DNA of 64,000 nt from Symbiodinium natans (GCA_905221605.1 CAJNDS010001424.1:1-64000), one strand, 5' to 3'; positions 39,318-48,900 are shown, counted from the first letter of the stretch. Numbers and translations: made by a program. Notes: a model not told the origin generated them from the letters alone.

Positions 39318-40163
39318 ATGTCATGTCCGCCGCCTACGCTGCTGGACACTGCGGATGAGGACGCACCCGGCGCGGCCGAGCTCCCTGTGCAAGTCGACAG
39401 TGACAGCGATGCCGCGGACGCTGATGGGCCTGCGGCGGAGTTGGCAGCAGGTGCCCTCCTGCAGGACCATGCGGCCCCGCATTTGGAGAAAGTGGTGGAG
39501 GCGCTCCGGTACCTCGATGTCGACGCCCCGGTCAGGGGTGAGCAAGGCGGATCCCTCAGCTTCGGCGCCTATGTGCACGTTCGCGCAGGGGTACGTGCGC
39601 TCTCGCGTGTGTACCCCACGCTGACACGGCTACTGACGCGAGTTCTGCGTCACCACTTCCCGGGGGACACCTTCACCACTCTGGTGGTCAATTTCGACGT
39701 TTGTGCTGCCCCACATCGAGACCAACAGAACTCTTGGTTGCCTAGCCTGCTCCTCCCGCTTACGCAGTTTGTTGGGGGTGGAATTTGGGTGGAATCCCCC
39801 ACCGGATTGGAGACACGCATCTTCCGTGGACGACGGGTCCTGGGAGCAGTTGCGCCCTTGCGCGGGCCCACCAGACTCAGCGCGCGCAGCCTTCTGCATG
39901 CCACGGAGCCCTGGCAGGGGTCCCGGGTCCTCCTCGTGGGCTTCCACTTGGCGGGGTTCAGAACGCTTCAGCTGCAAGATCGAGCCTACCTCCAGCAGTT
40001 GGGCTTTCTGTTCCCGGATGAAGAACAGGAGCGACGGGCGATGCTGTCTCGGTGGACACCGCATGGGACGCAGGTTCAACAGGCTCTACCTTGTTCCGCC
40101 CCGAAATGGCCAGTAGGGAAGCTCCGACATGGTTGTGGGCCCGACGTCTACTACATCGACTAG
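39318..40163 (+). CDS. TET/JBP-like 2-oxoglutarate/Fe(II) dioxygenase
   Basis: 281 residues from ATG 39318, intact, 66 bp after ORF2. The iron site is H133-x-D135 (HRDQQN) and H194; R203, 9 residues after the second His, would bind 2-oxoglutarate. A GGGIW segment between them matches the GEL-W segment at the same place in the copia polyprotein. TET/JBP enzymes oxidise 5-methylcytosine or thymine in DNA. Substrate is unknown here; thymine is plausible because dinoflagellate DNA carries hydroxymethyluracil. The N-terminal 50 residues are acidic. It is intact beside a decayed ORF2, which hints at selection. Confidence 0.7.
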   Translation: MSCPPPTLLDTADEDAPGAAELPVQVDSDSDAADADGPAAELAAGALLQDHAAPHLEKVVEALRYLDVDAPVRGEQGGSLSFGAYVHVRAGVRALSRVYPTLTRLLTRVLRHHFPGDTFTTLVVNFDVCAAPHRDQQNSWLPSLLLPLTQFVGGGIWVESPTGLETRIFRGRRVLGAVAPLRGPTRLSARSLLHATEPWQGSRVLLVGFHLAGFRTLQLQDRAYLQQLGFLFPDEEQERRAMLSRWTPHGTQVQQALPCSAPKWPVGKLRHGCGPDVYYID

Positions 40164-40683
40164 GCTGACACGCATGCCCGGCACGATCTGAGCCCCCGCC
40201 GTCGCAAGGACATTGAGTGAATTAGTTTGAATGTGAAGTGAATTGGTTGGCATGTGCAGGGAATTCATCTGCATGAGCATGACTAGTTTCTGTTTCTGTC
40301 TTGCATGTGCATGTGCATAGTTTGGTGGCTCCCCTCCCGCAAACAGGAAAGACAAGGATCTCTCTCGCTGGGAGTCCACATAGTTCGGGCTCCCGAGCGA
40401 CTCTGTACAACGTTGGCACGAGTGGTGTGTAAGACGCCGCGCTGGCCAGACCGGGCCGCCAGACCGGGCCGCCGGGGATAGCAAGAGTGCAAAGCGCCCC
40501 CTCCCCCCCCCCCCCATTCCCCCTCCCATGCTTGCTTTGTTTCTCTTGTGCATCCATCGTCGTTGGCTGTCTGCACTTTGACACCCCATGCATGGACAGA
40601 CACATGCTCAGCCCCGCCCGCAGCCCTGAAGCCCTCGTGCTCTCAGCATTTCTGTAACCCCTTTGGTGCCTTGCATTTTCGAA
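40164..40683. other. Spacer between the dioxygenase and coiled-coil ORFs
   Basis: It contains AGTGAATT/ATGTGCA-like short repeats (40213-40320), a GACCGGGCCGCC tandem pair (40449-40474) and a C run at 40505-40515. Minus-strand frames here look like shadows. Confidence 0.5.
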
Positions 40684-41814
40684 ATGGCAATGGAGGCGCT
40701 GAGCCAGGAGCCCCGGATGGCGGAGCAGACGACGCCGACCCAGACCGGCGGGGCACAGGACGATGTGCTGGCCGCGGCGAGCCAGCTCCACGACCTCTGG
40801 GTGAGCATCATGGACGACACGCAGTGGCAGTGGCTGGTGGGCGGCCTCTTGATGACGGGGCTGCTGGCGGCTCTGGTGGGGGTGTCTCGACGTCGTGGTC
40901 GAGTGGATCCTGGCGCCAGCGAGCCTGACACTGGCGCGGCTGCCCCCGACGCCACCTTGGACGACCCTGTATCGGACCAACTCCGAGCACTCATGGAACG
41001 CACGGACAAGATGTTTGGCAAAGTCAGCACCGTCATGGACCTCCTCCTGACCGCCGACAGCAACCGGGCACAAGACCAACGCGAAGCGCGCACCGCCGCT
41101 GGCAACCTGCTCGACAAAATCAAGGAGATGTGGAACCTCGTGGAGCGGGTAGAAGGCCGTGTGCAGGACATCAAAGACCCAGCAGCGGCAATCCAGAAGA
41201 TGGACGCCCAGCTCGCGGCGCTGCATAAAGGGGTCAAGGCCGACCTCCTCGCGGTCAAAACGGACCTCGGCACGACTACTGCTGGTCTGGAGGTGCTCAA
41301 GTCCCAGACCGCCGTCCTGTGCGCTTCGATGGAAAGCCTCCAGCAAAAGTTCGGAGTGGTGACGGCAGTGGTGGATGGCCTGACTACGGATCTCGCAAAG
41401 CTGTGGGAAGGCTGCGACACGGCCGCTGCCCGGGAGAGTCACGAGAACATCACGCACATCAAGAAGGTGCTGGCCCAGGTCTGTGACATGACGTGGGCGC
41501 TCCAGGAAAGCCAGACCAAGCAGTCCGAGCAGATACAGGCCCTCCTGGACAAGTGTGAGGATGGTCCGGCGCAGGCAGCAGGACCGGCCCCGCGCCCTTC
41601 GGGACCGGTGCTTTACCGCTCTCCCCCGCAGACACAACCGGGGACGGGGGCGGGAGGACCAGGTCCCGCGCAGCCCCCCATCATCAACTTGTCAGACACG
41701 GTGGCCATGCCGACGCCGTCCTACCGGGGAGGGGCTGCCCTAGTGGTCCTCCCCGGGGGAGGCCAGATGACGCTCGACGCCGCAGCCCTCACGCGCTTGG
41801 TGGTGCCGTCCTAG
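40684..41814 (+). CDS. Single-pass membrane, coiled-coil protein, unknown
   Basis: ATG at 40684 (GAAATGG context) gives 376 residues. One hydrophobic segment (WLVGGLLMTGLLAALVGVS) lies near residues 51-69, followed by basic RRRGR. A long helical, heptad-rich region follows (about 95-290), then a Pro/Gly-rich tail. It is intact and intronless inside the LINE unit. It may be an accessory ORF of the element or a captured host sequence. No family recognised. Confidence 0.65.
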   Translation: MAMEALSQEPRMAEQTTPTQTGGAQDDVLAAASQLHDLWVSIMDDTQWQWLVGGLLMTGLLAALVGVSRRRGRVDPGASEPDTGAAAPDATLDDPVSDQLRALMERTDKMFGKVSTVMDLLLTADSNRAQDQREARTAAGNLLDKIKEMWNLVERVEGRVQDIKDPAAAIQKMDAQLAALHKGVKADLLAVKTDLGTTTAGLEVLKSQTAVLCASMESLQQKFGVVTAVVDGLTTDLAKLWEGCDTAAARESHENITHIKKVLAQVCDMTWALQESQTKQSEQIQALLDKCEDGPAQAAGPAPRPSGPVLYRSPPQTQPGTGAGGPGPAQPPIINLSDTVAMPTPSYRGGAALVVLPGGGQMTLDAAALTRLVVPS

Positions 41815-42594
41815 ACCTCCGGAACCGGCCGTGGATGTTGAGAACAGCTGAATTCACACAACCAGGAATTCGATGCATGGAATTCCGGCACGCCCCGCCT
41901 CGACCCCCCCCCCCCCCCCCCCCGCCCCTAGCCCGTACATGTTACCTCTGCCCTCAAGCCTCGTCCTCCCAATTAGCCACCCCCCCCCCAAGAATTGACT
42001 GCATGGAATACACGCTATGCCAGAACTGCCCCGGGCGCACTGGACCTGCATGATTGGCATGGGCACGTCGCCGTCAAAGTTGTTTTAGCTTCCACTCCTC
42101 GGAATAGATACTGTGCCGGATTGCCCCAGGCGCACGGGACCTGCATGACTTGCATGTGCACGTAGCTGTTTCTCACACTCTGTCACAGATGCACGCCGGC
42201 ATTCTCGCAGGAGCAATAATGGGAACTGGTTGTCTCGTTGTGGGATTTAGGGGAGCTGTTGCGCATACATGCTGTGTTCTCCATGTGTTCCTCATGATTG
42301 CACGGGCACGTAGCTGTTCTCACACTTGGTCAAAGATGCATGCCGGCATTCTCGCAGGCGCACCAACTGGGACCGTCTGTTTCATTGCGAGATTTGAGGG
42401 AGCTGTCGTGCAGTCGTGCTGTGCTCTTCATGTGTGTTCTCCATGCGTGCGTCAGCAGAGACGCTCAGAGTCCGAATCCGCCTGGCCCTTAAGCAGCTCG
42501 GAACGTCACGCCCCACAGTGCAAGCAACACGTTGCAGTTTGGAGTACAGGCACCGCCAAAGAGCCCCGCCAAACCCACCGCTTTGCCCGGGGAC
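41815..42594. other. 3' region with a 148-bp tandem duplication
   Basis: Two copies (about 42151-42298 and 42299-42440) share CACGTAGCTGTT, ATGC-CGCCGGCATTCTCGCAGG and TTCTCCATG. Several GAATTC/TGCATGGAATTC words and a C run (41906-41923) lie upstream. Confidence 0.7.
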
Positions 42595-42885
42595 ATGCAG
42601 GGGAGAGACGAAAGGTCATCGTATGAGCGGCTCGCAAACCGTTTCGTAGGACCGTGGGTGGAATCTCGTACCGAAGCCAAACGCATCGCCAAGGCCACTC
42701 TCGCATACCGTATGGAGGATATCATTCGTTCTCAATCCATTCGTCGCAGTATCAATGAGGAAAACCTTCGGGCTGTGGGGTGGTCGCATGAGGCTCGCGT
42801 GACGGTCGAGGGTCGTGCAGGGGTCGGGGGAGAGAGGCGAGGGGTGGTCAAGGAGGATGGCCCGACGGAGGGGCCGGCCTGCTGA
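42595..42885 (+). CDS. Small hypothetical protein
   Basis: ATG at 42595 gives 96 residues (MQGRDERSSYERLANRFVGP...), charged and mostly helical, with a Gly/Glu-rich end. It lies in the same strand and composition as the LINE unit. It could be part of the element. No recognised domain. Confidence 0.4.
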   Translation: MQGRDERSSYERLANRFVGPWVESRTEAKRIAKATLAYRMEDIIRSQSIRRSINEENLRAVGWSHEARVTVEGRAGVGGERRGVVKEDGPTEGPAC

Positions 42886-43903
42886 GCACGCCTCGTTAGC
42901 TACACACACACACACAAGCGCACCCCCCACACGCGCGAGCGTGCACTCAGGTCCGCTTCAGTGTGCTAGATCTGTAGGCGTCCCCTACCTGTCCCCCCCC
43001 CTACTTGTAACAACCCCGCTAACAGTCTATGGCACCTCGGTGCATCCTGAGCCATGGCCTCTCGACACGATGTGACGCTGGCCTGAACTGGGAACCTTGG
43101 AGCTCGCGAGTTTGGCATGTGGGTTGGACTGCAATGGAGGCTGGCATCACCAATACAGCAGCACGATGTTTGGGCTGCCAGGGGACACAGCGAGATGTTC
43201 AAGTTTTGTTGGCGTGTGGCAGCCTTGTGCCTGCGTGCGGCCGGACCGCTTTGGCCGCCCCCGGCGACACGGAGTGACTGCATGACGAATACCACTGCAC
43301 TGCATGGAGTTGGGTCGCCGCGGAGTGTGGCAGATGGGGACCCTACGTCTGCATGATGCCTGCAACTGCCAGATGCATGACCGCTGGTACGAAGCAGAGA
43401 AGGAATTCATGAATTCAGAATTTGTGAATTCAGCAGTGAAGGCCCTGGAAACTGATGGATGCAAAACTGCATGTTGAGTGAAGCTTGGGTTCTGCACGAG
43501 CTCGGAGCTGACAGTCCCACGCACGTGCACTCTGCATGGACCGTGTGCATGGCCACCACCTGCCAAGTTGCGCCTCCTGACGCCCGGGGATGACAGAGAC
43601 AGATGTACGTTGTCGAGTGCGTATAGCCACAGACGGCAGTCACTGCTCGGGACATCGAATGCTGAGGATAGAGAGAAGTCTCACCCACATAGCCCTTGCC
43701 ACATGTTGCTTTCTGGGAGGAAAGGCCGCTCGGGTTGTACTGTTCTGGAGATAGTATTCATGCCTGATCTTTGGACGGTTTGCGGCAACCTCCACGTATT
43801 TTCGCTAGGTCGCAATGTGCCTAGGAATAGTCAGTCGGGTCTGATGGGGGAGGCTTGTTTCAAGGTGGAAAGGTGATCGAGGTATACTGTTAACTATCAT
43901 GGT
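42886..43903. other. 3' region of the LINE unit, no convincing gene
   Basis: It has a CACA run (42902-42914) and many GCATG words. 43478-43876 is open forward but shows no motif. Treated as element 3' sequence. Confidence 0.4.
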
Positions 43904-44146
43904 TTGAGCCCCTCTGTTGGACACGCCGACTGGGTCAAAGAACTTCTGTCGGCCAATGGACGCGTACCAATTTGTTTTCCATTTGTCTGGGATCGATCAG
44001 GGGTCAGCTCTTCAGTATTGTGGCTTGGCATTGAATATCCGTCGGTGGTAATGCTGACCCTGGTTGGTTCGTTACTGGTGGTCAATGCACCCACTCTGGA
44101 GATCTCGACAGGACTTGCCTCGCCCGCTTATGCCAGTGTGAGAGTC
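43904..44146 (+). other. Open 3'-terminal segment of the LINE unit
   Basis: One frame is open through VKELLSANGRVPICFPFVWD and a hydrophobic stretch to ASVRVETL, then runs into CCCTAAA. The last 35 bp resemble 51426-51461. It is either coding or simply the conserved 3' end. Confidence 0.35.
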
Positions 44147-44630
44147 GAAACCCTAACCCTAAACCCTAAACCCTAAACCCTAAAACCCCCCAAACCCTAA
44201 ACCCTAAAACCCCCTAAACCCTAAAACCCCCTAAACCCTAAACCCTAAACCCTAAAACCCCCTAAACCCTAAACCCTAAAACCCCCTAAACCTTAAACCC
44301 CTAAACCCGAAACCCTAAACCCTAAAACCCCCTAAGCCCCCTAAACCCTAAACCGTAAACCCTAAGCCCTAAGCCCTAAGCCCTAAGCCCTAAGCCCTAA
44401 ACCCTAAACCCTAAACCCTAACCGTAAGCCCTAAACCCTAAACCCCCCAAACCCCAAACCCTAAACCCCTAAACCCTAAAACCCGCTTAGACCCTAAACC
44501 CTAAAGCCTAACCCTAAACCCTAAACCCTAAAACCCCCTAAACCCTAAACCCTAAAACCCCCTAAACCCCTAAACCCTAAACCCTAAAGCCTAAAGCCTA
44601 AGCCCTAAGCCCTAAGCCCTAAACCCGACT
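44147..44630. repeat. Telomeric tract bordering the LINE unit on its 3' side
   Basis: About 65 C-strand units with frequent CCCCCTAAA and AAGCCCT variants. It has the same strand as the tract on the 5' side. Confidence 0.85.
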
Positions 44631-44632
44631 CG

Positions 44633-44669
44633 TGGCACCCAAACGAGCGTGGGGCTCGTTTGGGTGCCA
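44633..44669. terminator. Perfect 16-bp hairpin
   Basis: TGGCACCCAAACGAGC (44633-44648), a 5-nt loop GTGGG, then the exact complement (44654-44669). The role is unknown. The type label is the closest fit and is not a claim of termination. Confidence 0.5.
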
Positions 44670-44689
44670 AGATCCTTGAAATTAACCCT

Positions 44690-45083
44690 AAACCCAGCCA
44701 CTTCCAAACGCGGCACTTCCCGGCACTTCCAAGCTGCACGCGGCACTTCCTGGCTGCACGCGCTCTGAAAGCCCTGGGCAGCCACCCATTTGGAAGTTTC
44801 GGAATCCGAAAGCTTCGAAATACGTGGTAAAAACCCATGAAAACACGACGTGTGTGCGGCCTGGACGCGGGAAAGACCGTGATTTGCTGTGTGCGCCCTG
44901 GACGCGGAGATGCGTGCGCCTTGAACGGTCCGGCCTATAGGCACTTTTGAGGGGCTTTTGCGTTCCCGAATACGCTGAGCCCTATTCTAAGAGAGCAAGC
45001 CCCTTACAACCCTGATCCCCACCCTAAAACCTAAAAGCCCTAAACATCCCGAAAAAAACCCTAAAAGGCCCTAAAAGCCCCAA
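44690..45083. other. GC-rich short repeats and spacer
   Basis: GGCACTTCC and GCTGCACGCG alternate at 44711-44770, resembling 34050-34118. 44944-45080 holds CCCTAAAAGGCCC-like text. A 110-codon minus frame here is probably repeat-driven. Confidence 0.45.
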
Positions 45084-45188
45084 AGCAAGGAGCGAGGGGA
45101 CACCCACGTTGCCTTGGCGGTCATGGTCCGTTGTCTGGTGCCGTGGGCTGCACGGACCGGGTACTTTTTGAGAATATTCTTGGTTGAG
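45084..45188 (+). CDS. Exon of an unknown protein
   Basis: The frame reads SKERGDTHVALAVMVRCLVP, then WAARTGYFLRIFLVE, a likely membrane segment, ending at GGTTTAGGG. Confidence 0.5.
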
Positions 45189-45273
45189 GGTTTAGGGTTT
45201 AGGGTTTAGGGTTTAGGGTTTAGGGTTTAGGGTTACTTATCCTGGGTAGGTCCTTGGGATATTTAACATTTTG

Positions 45274-45400
45274 CTTATTGGTCTTAAGAGGATCCTACAT
45301 GGGAATATTTTACAGAGGGTTTTACGGGCCATCCTATTGTGAGTGCATCAGCAAGTTGTCTTCATACGGAAAGCATAGGTGTTCTGCCATATACTGAGCT
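45274..45400 (+). other. Exon-like island
   Basis: After TTTTACAG the frame GFTGHPIVSASASCLHTESI runs to a TTTAGGG tract. Telomeric repeat follows at 45401-45488. The words CCATATACTGAG recur at 46318. Confidence 0.3.
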
Positions 45401-45488
45401 AGGGTTTAGGGTTTAGGGTTTAGGATTTAGGGTTTAGGGTTTAGGGTTTAGGGTTTAGGGTTTAGGGTTTAGGGTTTAGGGTTTAGGG

Positions 45489-45595
45489 CTGGCAAGTCAT
45501 GCTTCGCCACCAGGGTGGTGTCAAGACAGCCTTCTCCGCCGTTGCTGCCAATCCCTTGCGTCCGAAATCTGTGACCCGAAGCTGGTGCGGGAGCC
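45489..45595 (+). other. Exon-like island
   Basis: The frame reads WQVMLRHQGGVKTAFSAVAA, then NPLRPKSVTRSWCG, between TTTAGGG (left) and CCCTAAA (right). Confidence 0.4.
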
Positions 45596-45716
45596 CCTAA
45601 ACCCTAAACCCTAAACCCTAAACCCCAAACCCTAAACCCTACACCCTACACCCTAAACCCTAAACCCTAAACCCCAAACCCTAAACCCTAAACAAAGTAC
45701 GCATGAACTTCCAAAG

Positions 45717-45768
45717 CAGGTACCAGCAGCCCCTGCGGGAGATCGGGGATAAGTGGCTTGAACAAGTC
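45717..45768 (+). other. Short exon-like island
   Basis: It follows CAAAGCAG. The frame reads YQQPLREIGDKWLEQVQ and ends CAG|GCCC. Amphipathic helix. Confidence 0.4.
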
Positions 45769-46885
45769 CAGGCCCTAAACCCGAACCCCTAAAGCACCTC
45801 GAACCAAGCGTTTCTTATCCGACCCACCTCAAAAAAGGACCCCAAACCCTACAACTTCAACCCTTAACCCTGAAAACCCTAAACCCCAAACCCTGAACCC
45901 TAAACCCTCAACCCCAGACCAAGCGGCTGGAGGTGGCACACCGGCACACGCCCAGCTTGACGTGCAGCCAGCCACGTGGCATAGTAGCGTAGCACCCCCC
46001 CCCCCCCCAAACCCTAAACCCTAAACCCCAAACCCCAAACCCCAAACCCCAAACCCCAAACCCCAAACCCTAAACCCTAAACCCTAAACCCTAAACCCTA
46101 AACCCTAAACCCTACCCCGAAAAGGGTCTGATATTCCCTTGGAGGATCTGAAAAAAGGGGCCCCAAAACCCAAGGGCACAACCTTAAGGGTCCAAGGTGC
46201 AAGCCCTAGAGGAAATGGCAGGTTCGCAAAAATATGTTCCCTTTGGGGGGGGTCCTTATTATGAGGAGGCTCCGTATATTTCGGGCACCCAACAGGTGAC
46301 CACAATTTAGAACTCGCCATATACTGAGATTGCCCAAATTAAAAAAGCCAAGGGCTTATAGGGTTTCACATTCCAAGTAGCGAACTGGTAACAATCCATC
46401 CCTATATAGAGAATGATGTTATACGCAACCCCAAGATACCCGTTCCCTTCGATTAAGGACCCAATCGAGCACCCCTAACCTTGTAAACCCCGACGAAGGA
46501 GGCCCTTCTACTCTCTAATCTTGCTGGAGACCCTAAGCCCTAAGCCCTAAGCCCTAAACCCTAAACCCTAAACCCTAAACCCTAAACCCTAAACCTTTCT
46601 CGGTGCGGGCTTGGCTCCTACCATGATCTCTACCGCAGCTATGTTTTGCTAGGTCTGTTTTGCCACCAACGGTTCACAGGTAGCTGCCGGGGGGTTTTAG
46701 GTCCTTTGCAACCTGTGGTTCACCGGTTTCGCAGGACCTGCGCAGCCTTGTCATCTCCCTTTAAGAAGCCCTATTGGGTTTAGGGTATAGGGTTTAGGGT
46801 TTAGGGTTAGGTTTAGGGTATCAGCTCAACAACTGTAGCTGCCCAAAAGCGCTCAAAGCATGCTCAGTGCATGTGCACTGCCCAG
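45769..46885. repeat. Telomeric tracts and unassigned spacers
   Basis: CCCTAAA or CCCCAAA at 45840-45915, 46008-46115 and 46530-46593; a TTTAGGG-like tract at 46776-46818. The spacers 46130-46400 and 46600-46770 show no supported frame. A short frame at 45918-45963 (TKRLEVAHRHTPSL) is weak. Confidence 0.45.
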
Positions 46886-46982
46886 GTTGGTGTGTGGCGT
46901 GATGCGGCACTGCAATGTCGAGGTGCAGAAGCAACATCCCCAAGAGAGCAAAACTCTCAAACCTTGGAAGCTGAGTGGGACC
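46886..46982 (+). CDS. Exon of an unknown protein
   Basis: It follows CTGCCCAG. The frame reads VGVWRDAALQCRGAEATSPR, then EQNSQTLEAEWD, running into a CCCTAAAC word. No stop. Confidence 0.45.
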
Positions 46983-47190
46983 CTAAACATCTTCCCTACA
47001 GTTTAGGGTTAACGGTTTAGGTTGAACCTTTTGACTCCCAAAGATCAGACAGGTTTATGGACTGAGGGCGGGGGTTTGTTAGGCAGGGCTGGGGCCTACG
47101 GTGTAGGGTTGTTGGTGGAATTTGGGCCTAAGATCTTGGGTACTCTAAACCTTGCACCCTCAGCCCCTAAACCTGTCTAGACAGTCACGA

Positions 47191-47360
47191 TCACTTGCCT
47201 TTTTCTTCTTGTTCCAAGAGCCCAAATTCCCATAAAACCCTATTGGCCCGTGGAATCTCTAATTTTGCGGGGGGGGCTCCTCCTAAGCTTGAGTTGCCAC
47301 CTGAAAGGGCCGAATTCCCGTGAAGTTCGCAAGTTGTTGCTGCGGTTCTTCCAAGGAGAA
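47191..47360 (-). other. Minus-strand exon-like island
   Basis: The minus frame reads GRTAATTCELHGNSALSGGN... to EQEEKGK and a stop at 47191. The flanking repeat reads as TTTAGGG on the minus strand, the same sense relation seen for several plus-strand exons. Confidence 0.35.
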
Positions 47361-47454
47361 CCCGAAGCCCTAAACCCGAAACCCTAACCCTAAACCCTAA
47401 ACCCGAAACCCCCAAATTCAGGGCCGAGGGTTTAGGGTTTAGGGTGTTTGGGCT

Positions 47455-47505
47455 TCGTCGTGGCAGACTAGGCGAGGCGAGAGCCCAGAAGCCTGCTGCC
47501 AAAAA
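47455..47505 (+). other. Short exon-like island
   Basis: The frame GRLGEARAQKPAAKK ends at GGTTTAGGG after a GTGGCAG acceptor. Basic. Confidence 0.35.
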
Positions 47506-47747
47506 GGGTTTAGGGTTTAGGGTTTAGGGTCTAGGGTTTAGGGTTTAGGGTGTTCGTGTTCGTTGTCAGCCAGCCATTCGTTGTTGGCTTCCCTTGCTGT
47601 TTTAAGAGCTTCCTTCCCCAGCTAGCCACGGGTTGTGGGGCATTATCGTATATTTAAATTGATATAGGGACCTTAAGGCGGCAGTTTTTAGCCATTTCGG
47701 CACAAGTTTTTTCTCGAAGGAAGACCTCAGGACAGAAAACTTCGGCC

Positions 47748-48900
47748 ATGGGGGATGATGCCGATGTGCGCCTCACCACCGTCTCCAAGGATGGCGAAGC
47801 TTGCTGTTGGTCAGTAGGGTTAGGGTTTAGGGTGTAGGGTTTAGGGTTTAGGGTTTAGGGTTTAGGGGAATATATACCCTTTAAGTGATTCTATAGGGAT
47901 TACATAGGGTACCTCGTTCCGATTCCCTACTCACCAACAGTATAAGGAAAAGCTGAGCAACATCATCCCGGCCGGATCCATGACGGCAGCCGAGGGCAAG
48001 GGCGCCATTGAAGGTAACTTAGTAGCTGAATGAGTACACTTTATTCACTTTTCCTAAACCCTAAACCCTAAACCCTAAACCCTAAACCCTAAACCCTAAA
48101 CCCTAAACCCTAAACCCTAAACCCTAAACCCTAAACCTCAGCAACGAAGGCAAGTGGAAGATCCCTGGTGTGCAGCAGCCCGTCGACTTGAAGGTTTCGG
48201 GCTCCTCCGTGAAGTCCGTGCAGGCTTAGGGTTTAGGGTTCAGGGTTTAGGGTTTAGGGTGTAGGGTGTAGGGTGTAGGGTTTAGGGTTTAGGGTTTAGG
48301 GTTTAGGGTTTAGGGTTTAGGTCCGTGCAGGCACCCTTCGGAAACCAGCCACTTCTGGGGGAGACTAAGTTGGCTTTTGGGACATTTTATGTGTTCCTTG
48401 TTCGACAGAATATCCTTGTTCGACACAATAATAAGCATCATCATAATCATCTTAATATTAATGCCCTAAACGCCACTTCTGGGAGAGACTAGGTTCTACT
48501 ATTTGATTATGAACCCCCCAAAATATAAACATGTTATTCCTTAACTATTTGCTTAGGAACCCTCCCTCCCCCCCCCAAAAAAAACACATAGAATAGTAAT
48601 CCCTATGTTGCCCTTATAAGGAATAACATTTCGTGTTTTTTTGGACGGGGGTGGTGTTCTGAAGCAAATAGTAGGGTGGACATTGGGTTTATAGGGAACC
48701 CTATATATATATATATATACATGTTACATACATATAAATAAATATAAATAAATAAATAAATATATATATATATACACACAAGTGTTTTCCAAGGGTTTTA
48801 ACGGCCAACCCAGGAGATTGCGGAGGGTGAGAAGATGCTCGGGCTGCACATCACGCTCGGGGGCTTCCCCATGAAGGCGTGGATGAAGAAGGAGGCTTGA
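47748..48900 (+). CDS. Unknown small protein, about five exons with telomeric and introner-like introns
   Basis: Exon 1 (47748-47813) is MGDDADVRLTTVSKDGEACC plus WS. Exon 2 (47941-48013) reads YKEKLSNIIPAGSMTAAEGK and on. Exon 3 (48150-48213) reads KWKIPGVQQPVDLKVSGSSV. Exon 4 (48321 to about 48371) reads SVQAPFGNQPLLGET. The last exon (48814-48900) reads EIAEGEKMLGLHITLGGFPM and ends KKEA-stop. GT-AG joins keep one frame through exon 4. The join to the last exon is approximate. Introns hold a family 2 remnant, a family 4 element, pure TTTAGGG repeat, a 24-bp duplication and a family 6 element. No family recognised. This is the best evidence that telomeric repeats lie within genes. Confidence 0.65.
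48014..48149 (+). mobile_element. Family 4 introner-like element with internal telomeric tract, acting as intron
   Basis: It starts GTAACTTAGTAGCTGA and ends CAGCAACGAAG, matching 25165-25264 at both ends. About 80 bp of CCCTAAA replaces its centre. GAAGG is present at both exon borders. Confidence 0.7.
48214..48320 (+). other. Intron of TTTAGGG repeat with 12-bp duplication
   Basis: GTCCGTGCAGGC occurs at 48214-48225 and again at 48321-48332. The 107-bp intron has GT at its start and TTTAG at its end, and removing it preserves the frame. Confidence 0.7.

Larger units (their letters stand above)
34387..44146 (+). mobile_element. LINE-type retroelement unit with spliced-leader 5' end and telomeric borders
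   Basis: This GC-rich unit begins with the leader relic and contains ORF1, APE/RT ORF2 (frame-broken), a dioxygenase ORF, a coiled-coil membrane ORF and a long 3' region. It ends GTGAGAGTCGAAA directly against (CCCTAAA)n. The same end-word occurs before CCCTAAA at 51452. Whether all ORFs belong to one element is inference, based on continuity, composition and lack of telomeric interruption over 9.7 kb. Confidence 0.6.

Noticed and set aside
40222-41637. 471-codon minus-strand frame across the coiled-coil ORF
   Set aside because: It is a GC-rich antisense shadow, Arg/His/Leu-rich; the plus-strand ORF has a sound start, a membrane segment and heptads.
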